NCBI RefSeq assembly: GCF_921293095.1
Contig: NC_060246.1
Coordinates: 136,896,198-136,960,197 of the forward strand
Length of the DNA stretch: 64,000 nt
Origin: Ischnura elegans
Lineage: Eukaryota > Arthropoda > Insecta > Odonata > Coenagrionidae
Direction of reading: 5' to 3'
Made by a program: the position numbers and the translations under genes
Part shown: positions 47,601 through 57,627 of the stretch, one piece after another
Layout: every line of letters starts with the position of its first letter
Numbering within the stretch: the first letter of the stretch is position 1
Notes under the pieces: generated by a model
What the model saw: only the letters and a program-made list of their open reading frames with translations
Told to the model about the DNA's origin: nothing
Database searches by the model: none

Positions 47601-50600
47601 GAAATGCAAAAAGTGAATTTTTCTCTCCATGATAACTTTGTGGAATCTCAACATTCGGGGAATTTTCCAACCGTTGAGTAATTTGCGCCTTTTAACCTTT
47701 TAGAAATACGCAATTGCGCCGTAAGTACGAGAATTTCACTTTGTCAAAGTCACTTTTTCACTTACACCACAAAGCCATCCTCCTCTTTGCTGAATTTCAG
47801 ACTAGGTTTTCCGAAAAAAATGTATCCAACCATGTTACGGCGCACTTGTCTTCCCTGCGTCATTATTTCAATGCTGTTTTTCTAAGTGCATAATTTAGCA
47901 CCTTTTCCTCACATGTTGTGCATTCTACTTATGTATATTTATTATGAAGATGCATTCGAGCAATGTCGTATAACAATATACAATTAACACAATGCCGTCA
48001 TCGTTTCAATTCTAAAAAGTGATTTTTTTCTAAAATTTCCCCTCTAGCACTCATTGCTCACGTTTATAATATTTAATAAGAGTGAGCGGGGATGACTGTC
48101 TGGAGCTTTGGCCAATTTGGAAAATCTTACTCATCAAACAATCGGAACAGGTACTACATTGACCCGAACATGCTCAAATAAATGACCGAAAAGTTGGCAA
48201 ATTAGTTGATGAGTAAGTAATTTTCTGACTGACCAAACTTTGAGGGCATCATATTAATTGATAAATTAAAGAATTAGTCAAGAATAATAGCATATTAGTT
48301 AATATTTTCAAGGTAAAATATCTTTTCTTTCTTCTTGGTACACTCGAAAAGGTGGTGGCCATGATCTATTGGTACGAGTACTGGAAGTCGCCGACGCTGG
48401 TATACGGCGACATCCTCGCCCGCATTTACCCCTTCTGGATGGACCACGTGATGCACACCTTCATAGTGCCCATTGCCCTTGTCGCCATGTATCTGAGCAC
48501 AACCCGAGAGAGGGCATGGGGCAGTGGAAGATTAAGAGGCTGGCTTATCTACAACGCCTTCCTCACATTTTACATAACAGTGTGAGTACCTCTAATGACG
48601 TACTTATGTTTTTCAAGACAAATATGGTCGTTTTGAGCTTCGACCGTGTTCGCTCGCGTTGTGATATCGTGCGCGCGGAAGGCAATTTTATATGCTGTCC
48701 CGGTGCACCCCAACCAGCCGTTGTACATACAAACTAGAATTATTTTGCACAACTGTGTATTTTGTCAGTGTAACGCAATGTATTCGTGGAATATAAAAGT
48801 TAGGTCTTAACATTTGATGATTTGAGGCGTAACTTTTGAAGATGACGTCTGATAATAACCCTGATGATGACGCCTTACGTTGAAACCATGGTCGTGTAAA
48901 TGTGTGAATATATATTTCATGTGAAAACACAAAGTTTCTTCTTTTTCATTTGTCTTAACATTTGTAAACTATCAAAAGGTGAACTGTCAAAATATTACTA
49001 TCGAGGTATTCATTTTTATAAAATTCAGTTTTTTTCTGATTTGCAATTTTTTAATTTGTTCCTGTTTCATGGATGTCCTTAATTGTGATATTTACCTCTA
49101 CATTGGCAGAAGGCTCATGCTTGGTTGATGGCGCATGACCAGGGCCACTTGCCCTCCCCTTTTCGCCCGGCCCTGCTGCTGAGGTGATTAGTCCTAACAT
49201 AATCCCAGATCACCAAAAACTCCTCTTTTTCGAAACCGCGAAAATTCATTTTTATTTTTCCCAGCATACGATGTCGATAAATTGCTCTCTGGTTTTCAAC
49301 CGGGTGAGAATTCTCATTGTTCCCGATTTTTCGATGGGTGACTCGGCAACATGGGCGGCAACAAGATCCTGAACCGGTTGAAAACCCGACAGAAATTTAT
49401 TATTTGTGTTAAGCCAGAAGCAAAACGACACTGATGTCCTTGGATGTTATCTTGGAGTCTATTCGGCACTCAGTACTTTGTACTTTTACAAGGCAGATAG
49501 GCGTAAACATCGGCTTCGTGACCGGTGCGGTATAATCTTCACGTCCAGACGGCATTTAATAATATAAATATGCCTTCCGTCACGTGCGTTAACGGATACG
49601 TCCCATCGCCATTGAGACAGTTGGTTCGGTCCCAACATTAGCCCGGGCACACTGACGTCACAATGTTTATATTTTCTCCAGAGGATCCCATTCAAGACAA
49701 AGTTTTGAGCCATTTTTTCGGGTGGCTCAAGCGCAACGTGACTCGTGAAGATTTTTACCCAAGTGGCCCACGGTAAACTCGCCAGAAAAAGTTTTGATGC
49801 TATATTATAGGTCCAATATTTTTCTCTAGTAACGCATTTACTGTTTTCACGCTCGAAGGTTTTGGCATAAAAAATTTCCCGCGCAAAATTTGTCTCTATT
49901 TATGTTGTAAATGATGGGGTTGTTTACCAGGATACTATGTTGCACAGTTAATTTGCAGCAATAGAGCCAATTTAGTTCATAATTTAACTTAGAAAAATAG
50001 ATATCCACCTGCTTACAAAAAAATCCTTCTCTATTGCCGCGACGTCATTTGGTCCAGTCAATGGGCGTTTATTGGGGGAAAAATCGTGTAGTCACTAATT
50101 TTTTCTCGTTAGAAGGGCCGAGCCTCATTAGCAGCCAACGAAAGTCCCTGGCCTCTGCTTCATGAGCATAGGTGAGACTACCCCCCTAAAGGTGCCTTTT
50201 ATACGTTTTTCGTGAATAACTAGAAATTAAACTAGATGAAATTTTCCACTGAAAAGGTTCTCAACATATTTGCTGCAAGAGTTTACTTTAGTGTTACAGA
50301 GGATGTACAATTAGGAATTTAAAAGATATATTATTTCAATCAAAGTTTAAAGTTGAATTAACTTAAATTGAACAGGAAAATGTATTTTTTACTATACGAA
50401 AATATCTTCTGCGACTGCTTGGGTTACTTGGAATGAACCTTGCGGGCACCGGTTCGATTCCAGAAAAAAGGTAAACGATTTTTCCTTTATTGAAATTTCC
50501 CACTTTGCGTGCACTTGCGAATGACTTCGTAAATGTAAACCCCATGATTCGTCCGTATTTTTTAAATTGTAATTAGTCTTCACCAAACATAGCAGTGTTC

Positions 50601-52780
50601 TTTTGTTCAAAGTTCCGATTTCGACCGAGAGCAGTGGTACTGGCATTTTTATGTGTACACGCTGCCTTGTGGTGCTGTACGTCGGGTTACATACCATAAT
50701 TTTCACCTCTAGACAAGATGAATCCTATGAGGAAAGTAGATGCCACAGTGGCAAAAAAAGTTCAGAGCTTTCGACGCGAATTTGGGGGATCCTGGTTTAT
50801 TGAGTCAAGATCGAATGCTATTTTAATGAAGCAAAACGTATTATTACCCAGAAGGGTCATCTAGTCGGCCTCTAAAAATACACTTCACTGATACCAGTAC
50901 ATGCTGACACAACGACTGGTTTCAATGTGCATCGGTCATTTTTAACTGAATATTGATCAATTACATTTTTCCGGGAAACATTTCAAAACGTGTCATAAAA
51001 ACCAAGAATGGCAATGGCAAACTGTATTTTTGCCCCACGTATAAGGATTATGATCTTTTAAGCACAGTTTTAGTAGCATAGATCCTTCACCTTCTCAAGT
51101 TTATGTTTTTTTTGTTTCAAGTAGGTAAAGACCTCTATGGCAGATGGTTGTCATCAGATAGGGCATTCGAAACAATCTACTTATGCAACGAAAGTTATTG
51201 AATGTGCTCAACAAAAAGTGTGTGCTAAGTCACAAACAGTATGTGTTAAGATTAGAGAAAGATGAGTATACAAGATGGAAATCTATTCACACATAGGCTG
51301 AAGCTGACAGGTTGTAATCCTGGCAGCTTCAGAAACTCATTTGTGAATAGAATTGACCTGGGATCAATGGGATATTCTTGATTATACAGTTGAAATTTTC
51401 AATATTTTATAGCACGACACATTTACTGTGAGCTAAACATCTGTAACCATATCAGAGGTCCTACCAATAATAACTCACCTTATGTGTTATCACTCACCGC
51501 GCATTTTCATGGGTTTACACCAATCACCACTCGCGTAGTTTACGGACAAATTGAGACGAGTTTCACGGGGAAATGAGGTTTAATTGTGTGCCAGCCGAAA
51601 TTTATATACGCGATGCTGCGATCTGTCAAATTTCTAACCTTAAATACTATTCCTCGCATTTGCAAACATTACATCGCAAAATATTGGAAAAAAGTGGATC
51701 GCATTGAACTCATCACTGCGTCGCGGACATTTTTGAGAACCGATTAAAATGCGACCGATGTTGCAAAACAAGGTTCTTAAACCTTGGTTGCCAAAGTAAA
51801 TCAGCCTTTAATGGGATAGAATTGGGCCTCTTCAAAGTCCTTTGTTATTACCATTGAAACTGCGGCATTGTGCTCCTAAATTCGCTTCCTTCTGGAAAAC
51901 TTTGCGTTTTCATCATACTATTAATCCGCGGGGAGGAACTTTACATTGTAGCGAAATTGAATAGAACCTGGGATTCAAGTTCGAATGATTCCAGTTGGAA
52001 ATGAGTTGATAAAGGCTTCTATGTGTGGCCCTTAGACCATATATGGTCTAAGGTGTGGCCAAAAAAAATTTAAGCCTTTAAAAAGATAAATTTCTCTTTT
52101 GGTTCCCATGTTTTCTTCACAATGAGAATAATAGCACCCATCATACATCGGTGATTTGTAATGATGCCCTTCATTGTCTACATTAATTCTTTCGGCTTCA
52201 ATTTTCCAGGGTCATAATTGCCCGTCTCATCAGAGGAATTTGGCCCTACCCTTTCCTTGATCCTGTTAACGAAGATTCCATCAATAGTAGTCCGTGGTTA
52301 TTCTTCCTCTCTCTCTACGCAGTTGGAGGAATATGGTATTACATCGGACTGCACCTAAGTCGTCACATTTTGGGTAAGTAACTCAATGAAATGGGTGCAA
52401 TTTATTACCCTTTTATATGAATATCTAATATTTTCCTTTTAAATTGTCTACCCCTTAACACTAGCCTCATTAGGTATGTTTTCCTTCCATTTGCTTCTTT
52501 CTTCATTTTAATTTTGTCAATTAATTTCATTCCTTTGTATTGTCATATATTTGTTTATAAGTGATGTATTTATCTATTTGTCAAGTAATTAAGTCTGTAG
52601 AATTTAGCTAGAATGGAGTGAATCCCTTAAGATATTCCAGACTATCGTTTTCATGTTTGCCATTTTATTCCAATTCTAACTTTAGCATATGTATAGTATC
52701 GAAATACACCGTAAATCATAACACTCTTACATATTTTTGTTACAGGGAGTAAACCAGATGGTGAAAAGAAGAGGACGTAA
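38502..52780 (+). CDS. Gene B: AIG1/ADTRP-family membrane hydrolase, five coding exons
   Basis: Joined exons are 38502-38669, 46650-46778, 48352-48581, 52210-52373 and 52746-52780, 726 nt, encoding 241 residues; all junctions are GT-AG with phases 0, 0, 2, 1, identical to gene A. The start ATG at 38502 gives an N-terminus of normal length for the family. Conserved positions are YITIWN (T52) and YPFWMDHVMHT (H134), the threonine-histidine catalytic pair of AIG1/ADTRP hydrolases; a GIWPYPFLDP block follows. About six membrane segments are predicted. The C-terminus is GEKKRT, whose last four residues fit a KKXX endoplasmic-reticulum retrieval signal. Intron 1 is almost 8 kb and full of repeats. 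By identity it is clearly a paralogue of gene A, though the two have diverged strongly outside the core. Confidence 0.9.
39650..39730 (-). repeat. Retroelement end with hammerhead-like core
   Basis: Read on the minus strand: ttgaaaatgaacggagacgg, tcgaaaccagtcgcacgtgt. A similar minus-strand sequence is at 50874-50960 (ttgaaaccagtcgttgtgtc), both ending in aagtgtatttt. This block style marks Penelope-like and related retroelement ends in arthropods. Confidence 0.4.
40917..40988 (+). repeat. Partial copy of the 19571-19750 element
   Basis: Reads gccgggactagccacagaga, taactg, gagtcacccg and ttttcgcaca, matching the reverse complement of 19675-19745. The hairpin-forming half is absent. Confidence 0.65.
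41033..41358. mobile_element. hAT-type MITE, complete, in gene B intron 1
   Basis: Starts cagggccggaactaggag, ends aattatgggcctg. Flanks tgtggtat (41025-41032) and agtggtat (41359-41366) match 7 of 8. C-rich left third, AT-rich centre, no coding capacity. Partial sister copy at 4664-4872. Confidence 0.8.
42552..42925 (+). repeat. 370-bp duplicated segment, unit 1 (gene B intron 1)
   Basis: Shares about 370 bp at high identity with 44878-45250 in the same orientation (tcattttatcagtcaaatgt, gtgggcttgagaaaat, gacatgagtgttatctaacg, gaattgagtgcggttccatt). No terminal inverted repeats or coding sequence are visible. Confidence 0.9.
44878..45250 (+). repeat. 370-bp duplicated segment, unit 2 (gene B intron 1)
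   Basis: Direct partner of 42552-42925, 2.3 kb downstream in the same intron. By eye identity is around 90 percent. Either a local duplication or two insertions of one unknown repeat. Confidence 0.9.
45324..45363 (-). ncRNA. Hammerhead-like retroelement motif (degraded)
   Basis: Minus strand reads cctgaagtcgatggc, agactca, gccattgaaacgttgg. A GATGGC/GCCATT stem II is closed correctly and followed by GAAAC, but the CUGAUGA core is CUGAAGU, so it should not cleave. This block is common at retroelement ends in arthropods. Confidence 0.35.
46650..46778 (+). CDS. Gene B coding exon 2
   Basis: Acceptor tgatgtttgcag, donor ttc|gtaagt, phase 0, 43 residues (CIQQLYFVMCCREHLL to SSILFPTTF). It aligns with gene A exon 2 in length, hydrophobic profile and the closing membrane segment. 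Confidence 0.85.
47281..47337 (+). repeat. Short tandem repeat, three units of about 19 bp
   Basis: Units are variations of agagaaaataatctcctaa, in gene B intron 2. Confidence 0.85.
48352..48581 (+). CDS. Gene B coding exon 3
   Basis: Acceptor actcgaaaag (weak pyrimidine match at -5 to -1, but preceded by tcttttctttcttctt), donor gt|gtgagt, phase 2. Begins VVAMIYWYEYW and holds YPFWMDHVMHT with catalytic H134 and the FIVPIALVAMYL membrane segment. Residue-by-residue match to gene A exon 3. Confidence 0.9.
48861..48897 (+). ncRNA. Hammerhead ribozyme-like motif (candidate)
   Basis: Sequence order is CTGATGA, tgacgccttacgtt, GAAAC, catg, GTC. The CUGAUGA and GAAA cores are intact, a short ACG/CGT stem II is possible, and CC-AT-GG could form the minimal stem III seen in Penelope-type hammerheads, with GUC as cleavage triplet. 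A convincing stem I was not found, so activity is doubtful. Confidence 0.35.
49277..49400. repeat. Inverted repeat, about 28-bp arms
   Basis: Left arm ataaattgctctctggtttt caaccggg and reverse-complemented right arm ataaatttctgtcgggtttt caaccggt, separated by about 68 bp. Possibly a small MITE in gene B intron 3; target duplication unclear. Confidence 0.65.
50874..50960 (-). repeat. Retroelement end with hammerhead-like core
   Basis: Minus-strand partner of 39650-39730, sharing aaaccagtcg, gtgtca and the closing aagtgtattttt. Confidence 0.4.
51283..51350. repeat. 68-nt imperfect hairpin in gene B intron 3
   Basis: Outer arms ctattcaca / tgtgaatag and inner arms gctgaagctg / cagcttcag pair around a 14-nt centre. 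Size is in the range of small structured RNAs, but there is no further evidence of a microRNA precursor. Confidence 0.7.
52023..52060. repeat. 22-bp perfect palindrome between 8-bp direct repeats
   Basis: cttagaccatatatggtcta ag (52031-52052) equals its own reverse complement and is flanked on both sides by gtgtggcc (52023-52030 and 52053-52060). It looks like a hAT-style target duplication around a minimal or fused pair of inverted ends, 150 bp upstream of gene B exon 4. Confidence 0.9.
52210..52373 (+). CDS. Gene B coding exon 4
   Basis: Acceptor tcaattttccag; first G completes valine. Reads VIIARLIRGIWPYPFLDP and the last membrane segment to HLSRHIL; donor ttg g|gtaagt, phase 1. Same layout as gene A exon 4. 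Confidence 0.9.
52746..52780 (+). CDS. Gene B coding exon 5 and stop
   Basis: Acceptor tatttttgttacag; completes glycine and encodes GSKPDGEKKRT, stop TAA at 52778-52780. The KKRT end fits KKXX. Confidence 0.82.
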
Positions 52781-53226
52781 AACTGATAGTGGGACAAAAA
52801 TTAGTCAAAATCAATCAGTCAATTCGCTGGTTATTAAGACATTCTGATATGCGCAGCTGCTTTGAGCGCCAGAAGAGAGAAAGCAGTTGTGACATCTGAC
52901 AACGAACAACACTCACTTTGTACCAGCATGTTGTTAAATATTTTATTTATTTTCTGTATATAAATATAAGATGATATTCTTTTGATGTCCTTGCACACAT
53001 CATTGGCGTACGCTGACAACCAAAGAAGATAAGGATCAATATCCCTAGAGCAATCTGGAACTTACAATACGCGATGATGCAGAAAATGTTCTCGAAGCCA
53101 TTTCTCGATTCAAATCTCGAGAGTGAAATGAAGCATTTCACCTCTTTTTCATGAATCAATTTATCCCATCATTTTGGCATGTACAATTTTGAAGTCCGTA
53201 GATTTAAGTTATAAAGTAGTAATGAT

Positions 53227-53535
53227 TAGAGCAGGGAAATTTTTTCAGTGTGAGCGAACAACCAACCCCCCTCCCTCAAAAATAACTTGAGAGGCAGTAG
53301 GAATTATCTCTGCATACATTTTAAAATGAATACAAATACTTTAGGAATAAGGGTCGAGACTTAAAATCACCGTGAACGTAAAACGTGCTTGCTCTTATAC
53401 ATTGAATGGGATATTTTTAGAGCTAAAAAACCAATGATATACATATTTGACTGAGCGCTTAGGCGACCCCTTTTGCTTGGTAGGTTTTTAAGCGGTAGGT
53501 ACGCGGCCGCGTACCTACCGCTTAAACCGGCCCTG
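53227..53535 (-). mobile_element. MITE with AGGGCC ends, carrying a new palindrome
   Basis: Reverse-oriented sister of 26302-26560 (aaaacgtgcttgct, ggaataagggtcg, tacattttaaaatga). It differs by a 40-bp perfect palindrome near its end (53487-53526) that the sister lacks. Confidence 0.7.
53487..53526. repeat. 40-bp perfect palindrome
   Basis: The arm tttaagcggtaggtacgcgg is followed directly by its exact reverse complement with no spacer. It contains a central NotI-like gcggccgc. Confidence 0.97.
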
Positions 53536-53920
53536 GATATGAGGCGTGTAAGATTAGCCGTGACGCTTAACTGTGGCTTAAAATACTTAACCATTAATTT
53601 TTTTGTAAGGCCAGGGGCTGGCAAAGGACTAGGTCAACCGCTCCCTTAACTGTTCAGAAAATAGAATGATGGTATTCATGAACACGGCTTTTCAATGCAA
53701 GCTTTTATTGCCCCCATTCAAAATAAAATGCTTATAACTTTCATGTCTTTTAATTTTCCGAGGAAGATACACCCTATAGAAATATTCAGTACATTTACAT
53801 GTGCTTGGAAGAGTGGTAGACCAGCCCTAAAACAACGACCGAAAATAAGCTCCTGGTTTTGGCAGCTGAATTATGTTATTCTAACCAGGATTAATCTAGA
53901 ATAAACTTTATTATACCTGA

Positions 53921-54192
53921 ATAACGAAGTGCAGAACATGGTGGGCGAGGATAAATAGATTTTAGATGAGATTCGTAAAAGACAGAGGGTAAGGATGGAG
54001 CGAGTACTGAGCTGGGAGGAGATGTTTAAGGCTTTGCTGCAGGGAAAAATGCTTGGTAGTCGTGGGAGTAAGAGGATAGGATTAATAGAATGAAAGGTAG
54101 TGGACGGTATTGTCCTTTGAAGAGGGCAATTCAAGATGGAAATGGAGATGGCGGAGTGAATCTTAAATCCTCCATGTAAACCTACCATAACC
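53921..54192 (+). pseudogene. LINE reverse transcriptase tail, + strand copy
   Basis: The + frame reads EVQNMVGEDK, stop, ILDEIRKRQRVRMERVLSWE, MFKALLQGKMLGSRGSKRIG, matching the minus-strand LINE tail at 4885-5226 (DEIRRRQ, LKGRMLGKRGRG). Both end near aaacctacc. Several stops make it dead. Confidence 0.7.
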
Positions 54193-54210
54193 GGTAGAAT
54201 ACGTACATGA

Positions 54211-54500
54211 TAGGGATGACTCGATTCCAAATGTCGATACTCGATTCCAGCAATTCTCGGGCACGGAATCGGAATCGAGAATCGATCGCCTAAATTCGAT
54301 TCAGATTCCATCAATTCCAGGGAAATAAATATTTTGAAAATAGACTCTAACCTTGGGCCTTAAAGGCCGCCACACACCTGAGCCATTGTGCACTGAACAA
54401 GTCAAGGAGGTAACAATTTATGTCTGAAACAGATGAAGTGTTTATTATAATATTAAAGCTTCACAAAATCATGTGCATTTTTTCACATTATAGAATGTCC
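54211..54500 (-). mobile_element. TAGGGAT-family MITE, right-hand part
   Basis: The terminal tagggatgactcgattcc at 54211 is the family's outer end. Further in, the reverse complement reads gcacaatggctcaggtgtgt ggcggcc, the intact form of the site that holds a hAT insertion in the 61119 copy. Homology to 25574-26015 fades near 54500. Confidence 0.7.
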
Positions 54501-55083
54501 TTAATATGACTTTCCCCAAAAATGTCGATGAATGTTCATAGTTTCGTAATCAGTCTTTCATATTTACAATCACAACCCCCTAGTGACTTTCGGGGACCAT
54601 GGGCTATGTCAGGCAATATTTTCCTTCGAGTGTATTCCCCTCAACTTAAAGAAATGCTTAGTTACCCCTCAGGTCAAACTGTCTCTATTGTCCCTCCTCA
54701 GTGAGGCACTACTTTTTCATAATCCTGAGTGTTCGCGAAATCATTGGGAAAAGTTTAAGGAAAACAGTAATCATGCCGTTATATCCGTTCAAAAAAGCGA
54801 ACCTGAGGGCAAATATAAAGGATTATTTTACCGCCTCTAATGCTTTCAACAGTGCTTCCGTTTTCGGAATTCGTCCTTCTCACGAATCTATTCTGACTGA
54901 TCCTTGTTTTCGTGCACCATAATTTATTTTTATTCAAATTTTGCGCATAAAATAATCTTCCTCCTTTCTCACTTCAGAAACTCATAATTATAAAAAATCC
55001 TAGGCTTGGTATGCGGGAGCCGATCAAGAAGTGCGGTCAGGTTTGGTGCGGGAGGTGAATAATTACCGATTCCTGTCCCCTTT

Positions 55084-55477
55084 GGAGGCAGCCTTAATTA
55101 CGTGAGGCATTTAGGGGGGAGGGGGGGTTAAGCCGATTCTCATCTTATCTCACGTGAGGGAAAGTGGAGGTCCTGTCAAGTATCAAGTAATTTTTTTTCC
55201 GCAATAAACTGAAAAATGTGATTCTAGACTACGATGTCAGTCTTCTTAAATACTAGTCTTCACTAATCTTAAGTGAAAATAATCCAACAAATTGTATTAT
55301 TTCACAATTCCAACGCAATGAAGCATAGATTATCGTATTTACACTGAAAATACGCATTTTGAACAATCTCAAGTGAAATTAGAGGGAGGGGGTCGCGTCA
55401 AACCTCACGATATTTCTTTCAGAGGGGAGGGGGATTCCAAAAATCCCCAAAATCACCTCACGTAATCACTGGACGCC
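55084..55477. mobile_element. MITE with ATTACGTGAGG inverted ends
   Basis: The left end ggaggcagccttaattacgt gagg pairs with the reverse complement of the right end, ggcgtccagtgattacgtga gg. Flanked by ccccttt-type sequence, with ccctttt-like matches cccttt at 55078-55083 and 55478-55483. G-rich blocks lie inside both ends; no coding capacity. The GGCGTCCA-ATTACGTGA end type is widespread in arthropods; superfamily not assigned. Confidence 0.75.
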
Positions 55478-56914
55478 CCCTTTACCCCTCCGATGGAAGA
55501 GCAAATCCAAAAGGGGTATTTGGAAATGCTTTCCTTGTAATGAGGACAGTTGGCTTAAAATTAGCACTTAGCAAATGCCTCTGTGCTACGCCTTGGCATT
55601 TATTTTAACTGAAATATCATAATTGAGTGCGACAATAGTTTTCTGTTTCACCTTTCAAATTAGCCACAGCTCACACAATGTTTAACAACTGGCTATAAAA
55701 TTGGGAACAAGTGCGCAAAAATGACCATGAAATGTTGTGGTTGACACTGCTCGGAATTATTCCAATTGTCTGACGAGTAGGGGTCCCAGGCGAGGACAGT
55801 GTAAACTTGAGAGGGGCTTAAGCACAGCCACCTATGGCTCAAGTCACTATTCGCACGTTCCTTTTTTTCCTTTCCATTCCAGACGCCTATCGATGACGTA
55901 ACAATCAAGCTTAGCCAATCATTGGTTTCCGATCGGTTCGTCTGTATTCATTGAAATATGGCGAATCAAAATTATGCATTGAAGTGAATTCAAATTTTTC
56001 ATCGTCCTCTCTTTTAAATAGCTTAAGTTAATTACATTCGTCGGCGGTGTCCCGCCTTGAAATTTCAAAGGATATTAATAGGACAGGAGCGGAAGAGAAA
56101 GGATGGAGAATCCCTACGCCACACAGTGGGGCCAAATGCTTAAAAGGTGGTCATAATTATTAAATATCATGCAATGTGTTTGAAATTTGGAATATAACAG
56201 ATTTCGAGGTCACTGATTCCGAATATGATATTGAAATATAAAGAAAATTTATATTTTGCCAAAAAATTGGAATTTTTGCTAAAATAAGACAGTAATTGTT
56301 CCTTATGACCAGTAAAAAGGGGGGGAATATTTTTAATTATATTATATTACGAATATGAAACTGATTTTGAAAATTATATGAAATGCATTTCAAAGCTTTA
56401 AGGCAATCGATTAATAATTTTATTAATTAAAAAAAATAAATATCATCATTTTATGGTTATTTTTAATTTTCAAACATTAAACGAATTCTAAACGAATTAA
56501 TTTCCGATACTATTATATGTATCTTAATGTACACGTTATAAGCATGTATACATACTTATGGCTTAAAAATATATCCTGGAACACAATAAGGTAACAAAGA
56601 AATTATAAACATTATTATATAACAGTCAGTCTGCGTAGAATATGAACAGGCCCGCGACCACTCACTTAAAAAAATGCAAACACTAAATATTATCCGTCTC
56701 TAATTCGTCCCATGAATAATTATTTAAGCACAAAACTGCATTATTGAATAAACCCACTTATCATTTTGAATATTAAATGAAAACTAATAAGTCTTTATAA
56801 GAATATATAAAACGTTAACAAACACATTTACATCACACATTATTATATAGTAGGTTTTCTACGTTGAATATGAAAAGAGCTGCGCGCACAGGCTTATAAA
56901 CGTAAACACAAATT

Positions 56915-57268
56915 TCAATCAGACTTCGTTCCACCCAAAGAATCGTCTACCGATTCCGATGAAGATCCTGATTCTATCAGGTAAGATTCATACACAATAT
57001 TCATGGCTTCGGAACATAAAACTGTCGATGACTTGGACCGCATCACAATCTGACTTACAATAATCGAGTCGGAATGTAACATCAATCTCACGACCAAGTC
57101 CACTACAGTTTTTTCCTTGAGTACTTTCGGGTAAAATATTCCCTGAATTTCCTCAACAATTTGTTGTACGCTTCCTGCGCTTCCTCTGACATTTTTTCGA
57201 TTGGCAACAATGAATTTTGTATGGCATTCCTTTCGTGCAACAGTATTTAGGGTAAACATTGTTGGCAT
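56915..57268 (-). CDS. Uncharacterised frame inside the second Transib-like element
   Basis: A 117-residue open frame in the element. Middle part reads SVQQIVEEIQGIFYPKVLKE then TVVDLVVRLMLHSDSIIV, hydrophobic and possibly helical; the C-terminus is acidic and serine-rich (IESGSSSESVDDSLGG). I do not recognise a family. The acidic tail recalls the broken frame in the first Transib-like element. It could be the C-terminal exon of a decayed element protein. A separate 41-residue island upstream on the same strand (57502-57627) has a Myb/SANT-like look. Confidence 0.35.
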   Translation of the reverse strand: MPTMFTLNTVARKECHTKFIVANRKNVRGSAGSVQQIVEEIQGIFYPKVLKEKTVVDLVVRLMLHSDSIIVSQIVMRSKSSTVLCSEAMNIVYESYLIESGSSSESVDDSLGGTKSD

Positions 57269-57501
57269 GCAAAACCAGTGATTTTATTCAACAATAGCCG
57301 TGCTGTTTAGATAGGATACACTTCGCAGATCTCTATATTTATTCTATAGCCAGATGACAGCTTGTAAAACAGTATTAAATCCCTGAAGAAGCTCCAAATG
57401 GAGGCCTGTTATATTGGCGGAAATTTCAGAGTTCTCGAGCTGTGTTGTCGTCATTACTACAACCATACACCTACTTTGGCCTGTTTAAACTAAGCTCCTT
57501 T

Positions 57502-57627
57502 TTAAGTCCTTCTCCTTCTTAGGCTCCTCCACCAATTTTTTAGCGTTTGTATTGCAGATCTGCCAGGTTTTAACTTACATTCTGAAAGCCACTTGCAAGC
57601 AGCATTCGAAATTTCGAATCCATGCAT
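57502..57627 (-). pseudogene. Short Myb/SANT- or MADF-like remnant
   Basis: The minus-strand frame reads MHGFEISNAACKWLSECKLK then GRSAIQTLKNWWRSLRRRRT and stop. The closing QTLKNWWRSLRRR resembles the last helix of Myb/SANT-like DNA-binding domains often found beside arthropod transposases. It is only 41 residues, so identification is weak. Confidence 0.2.
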
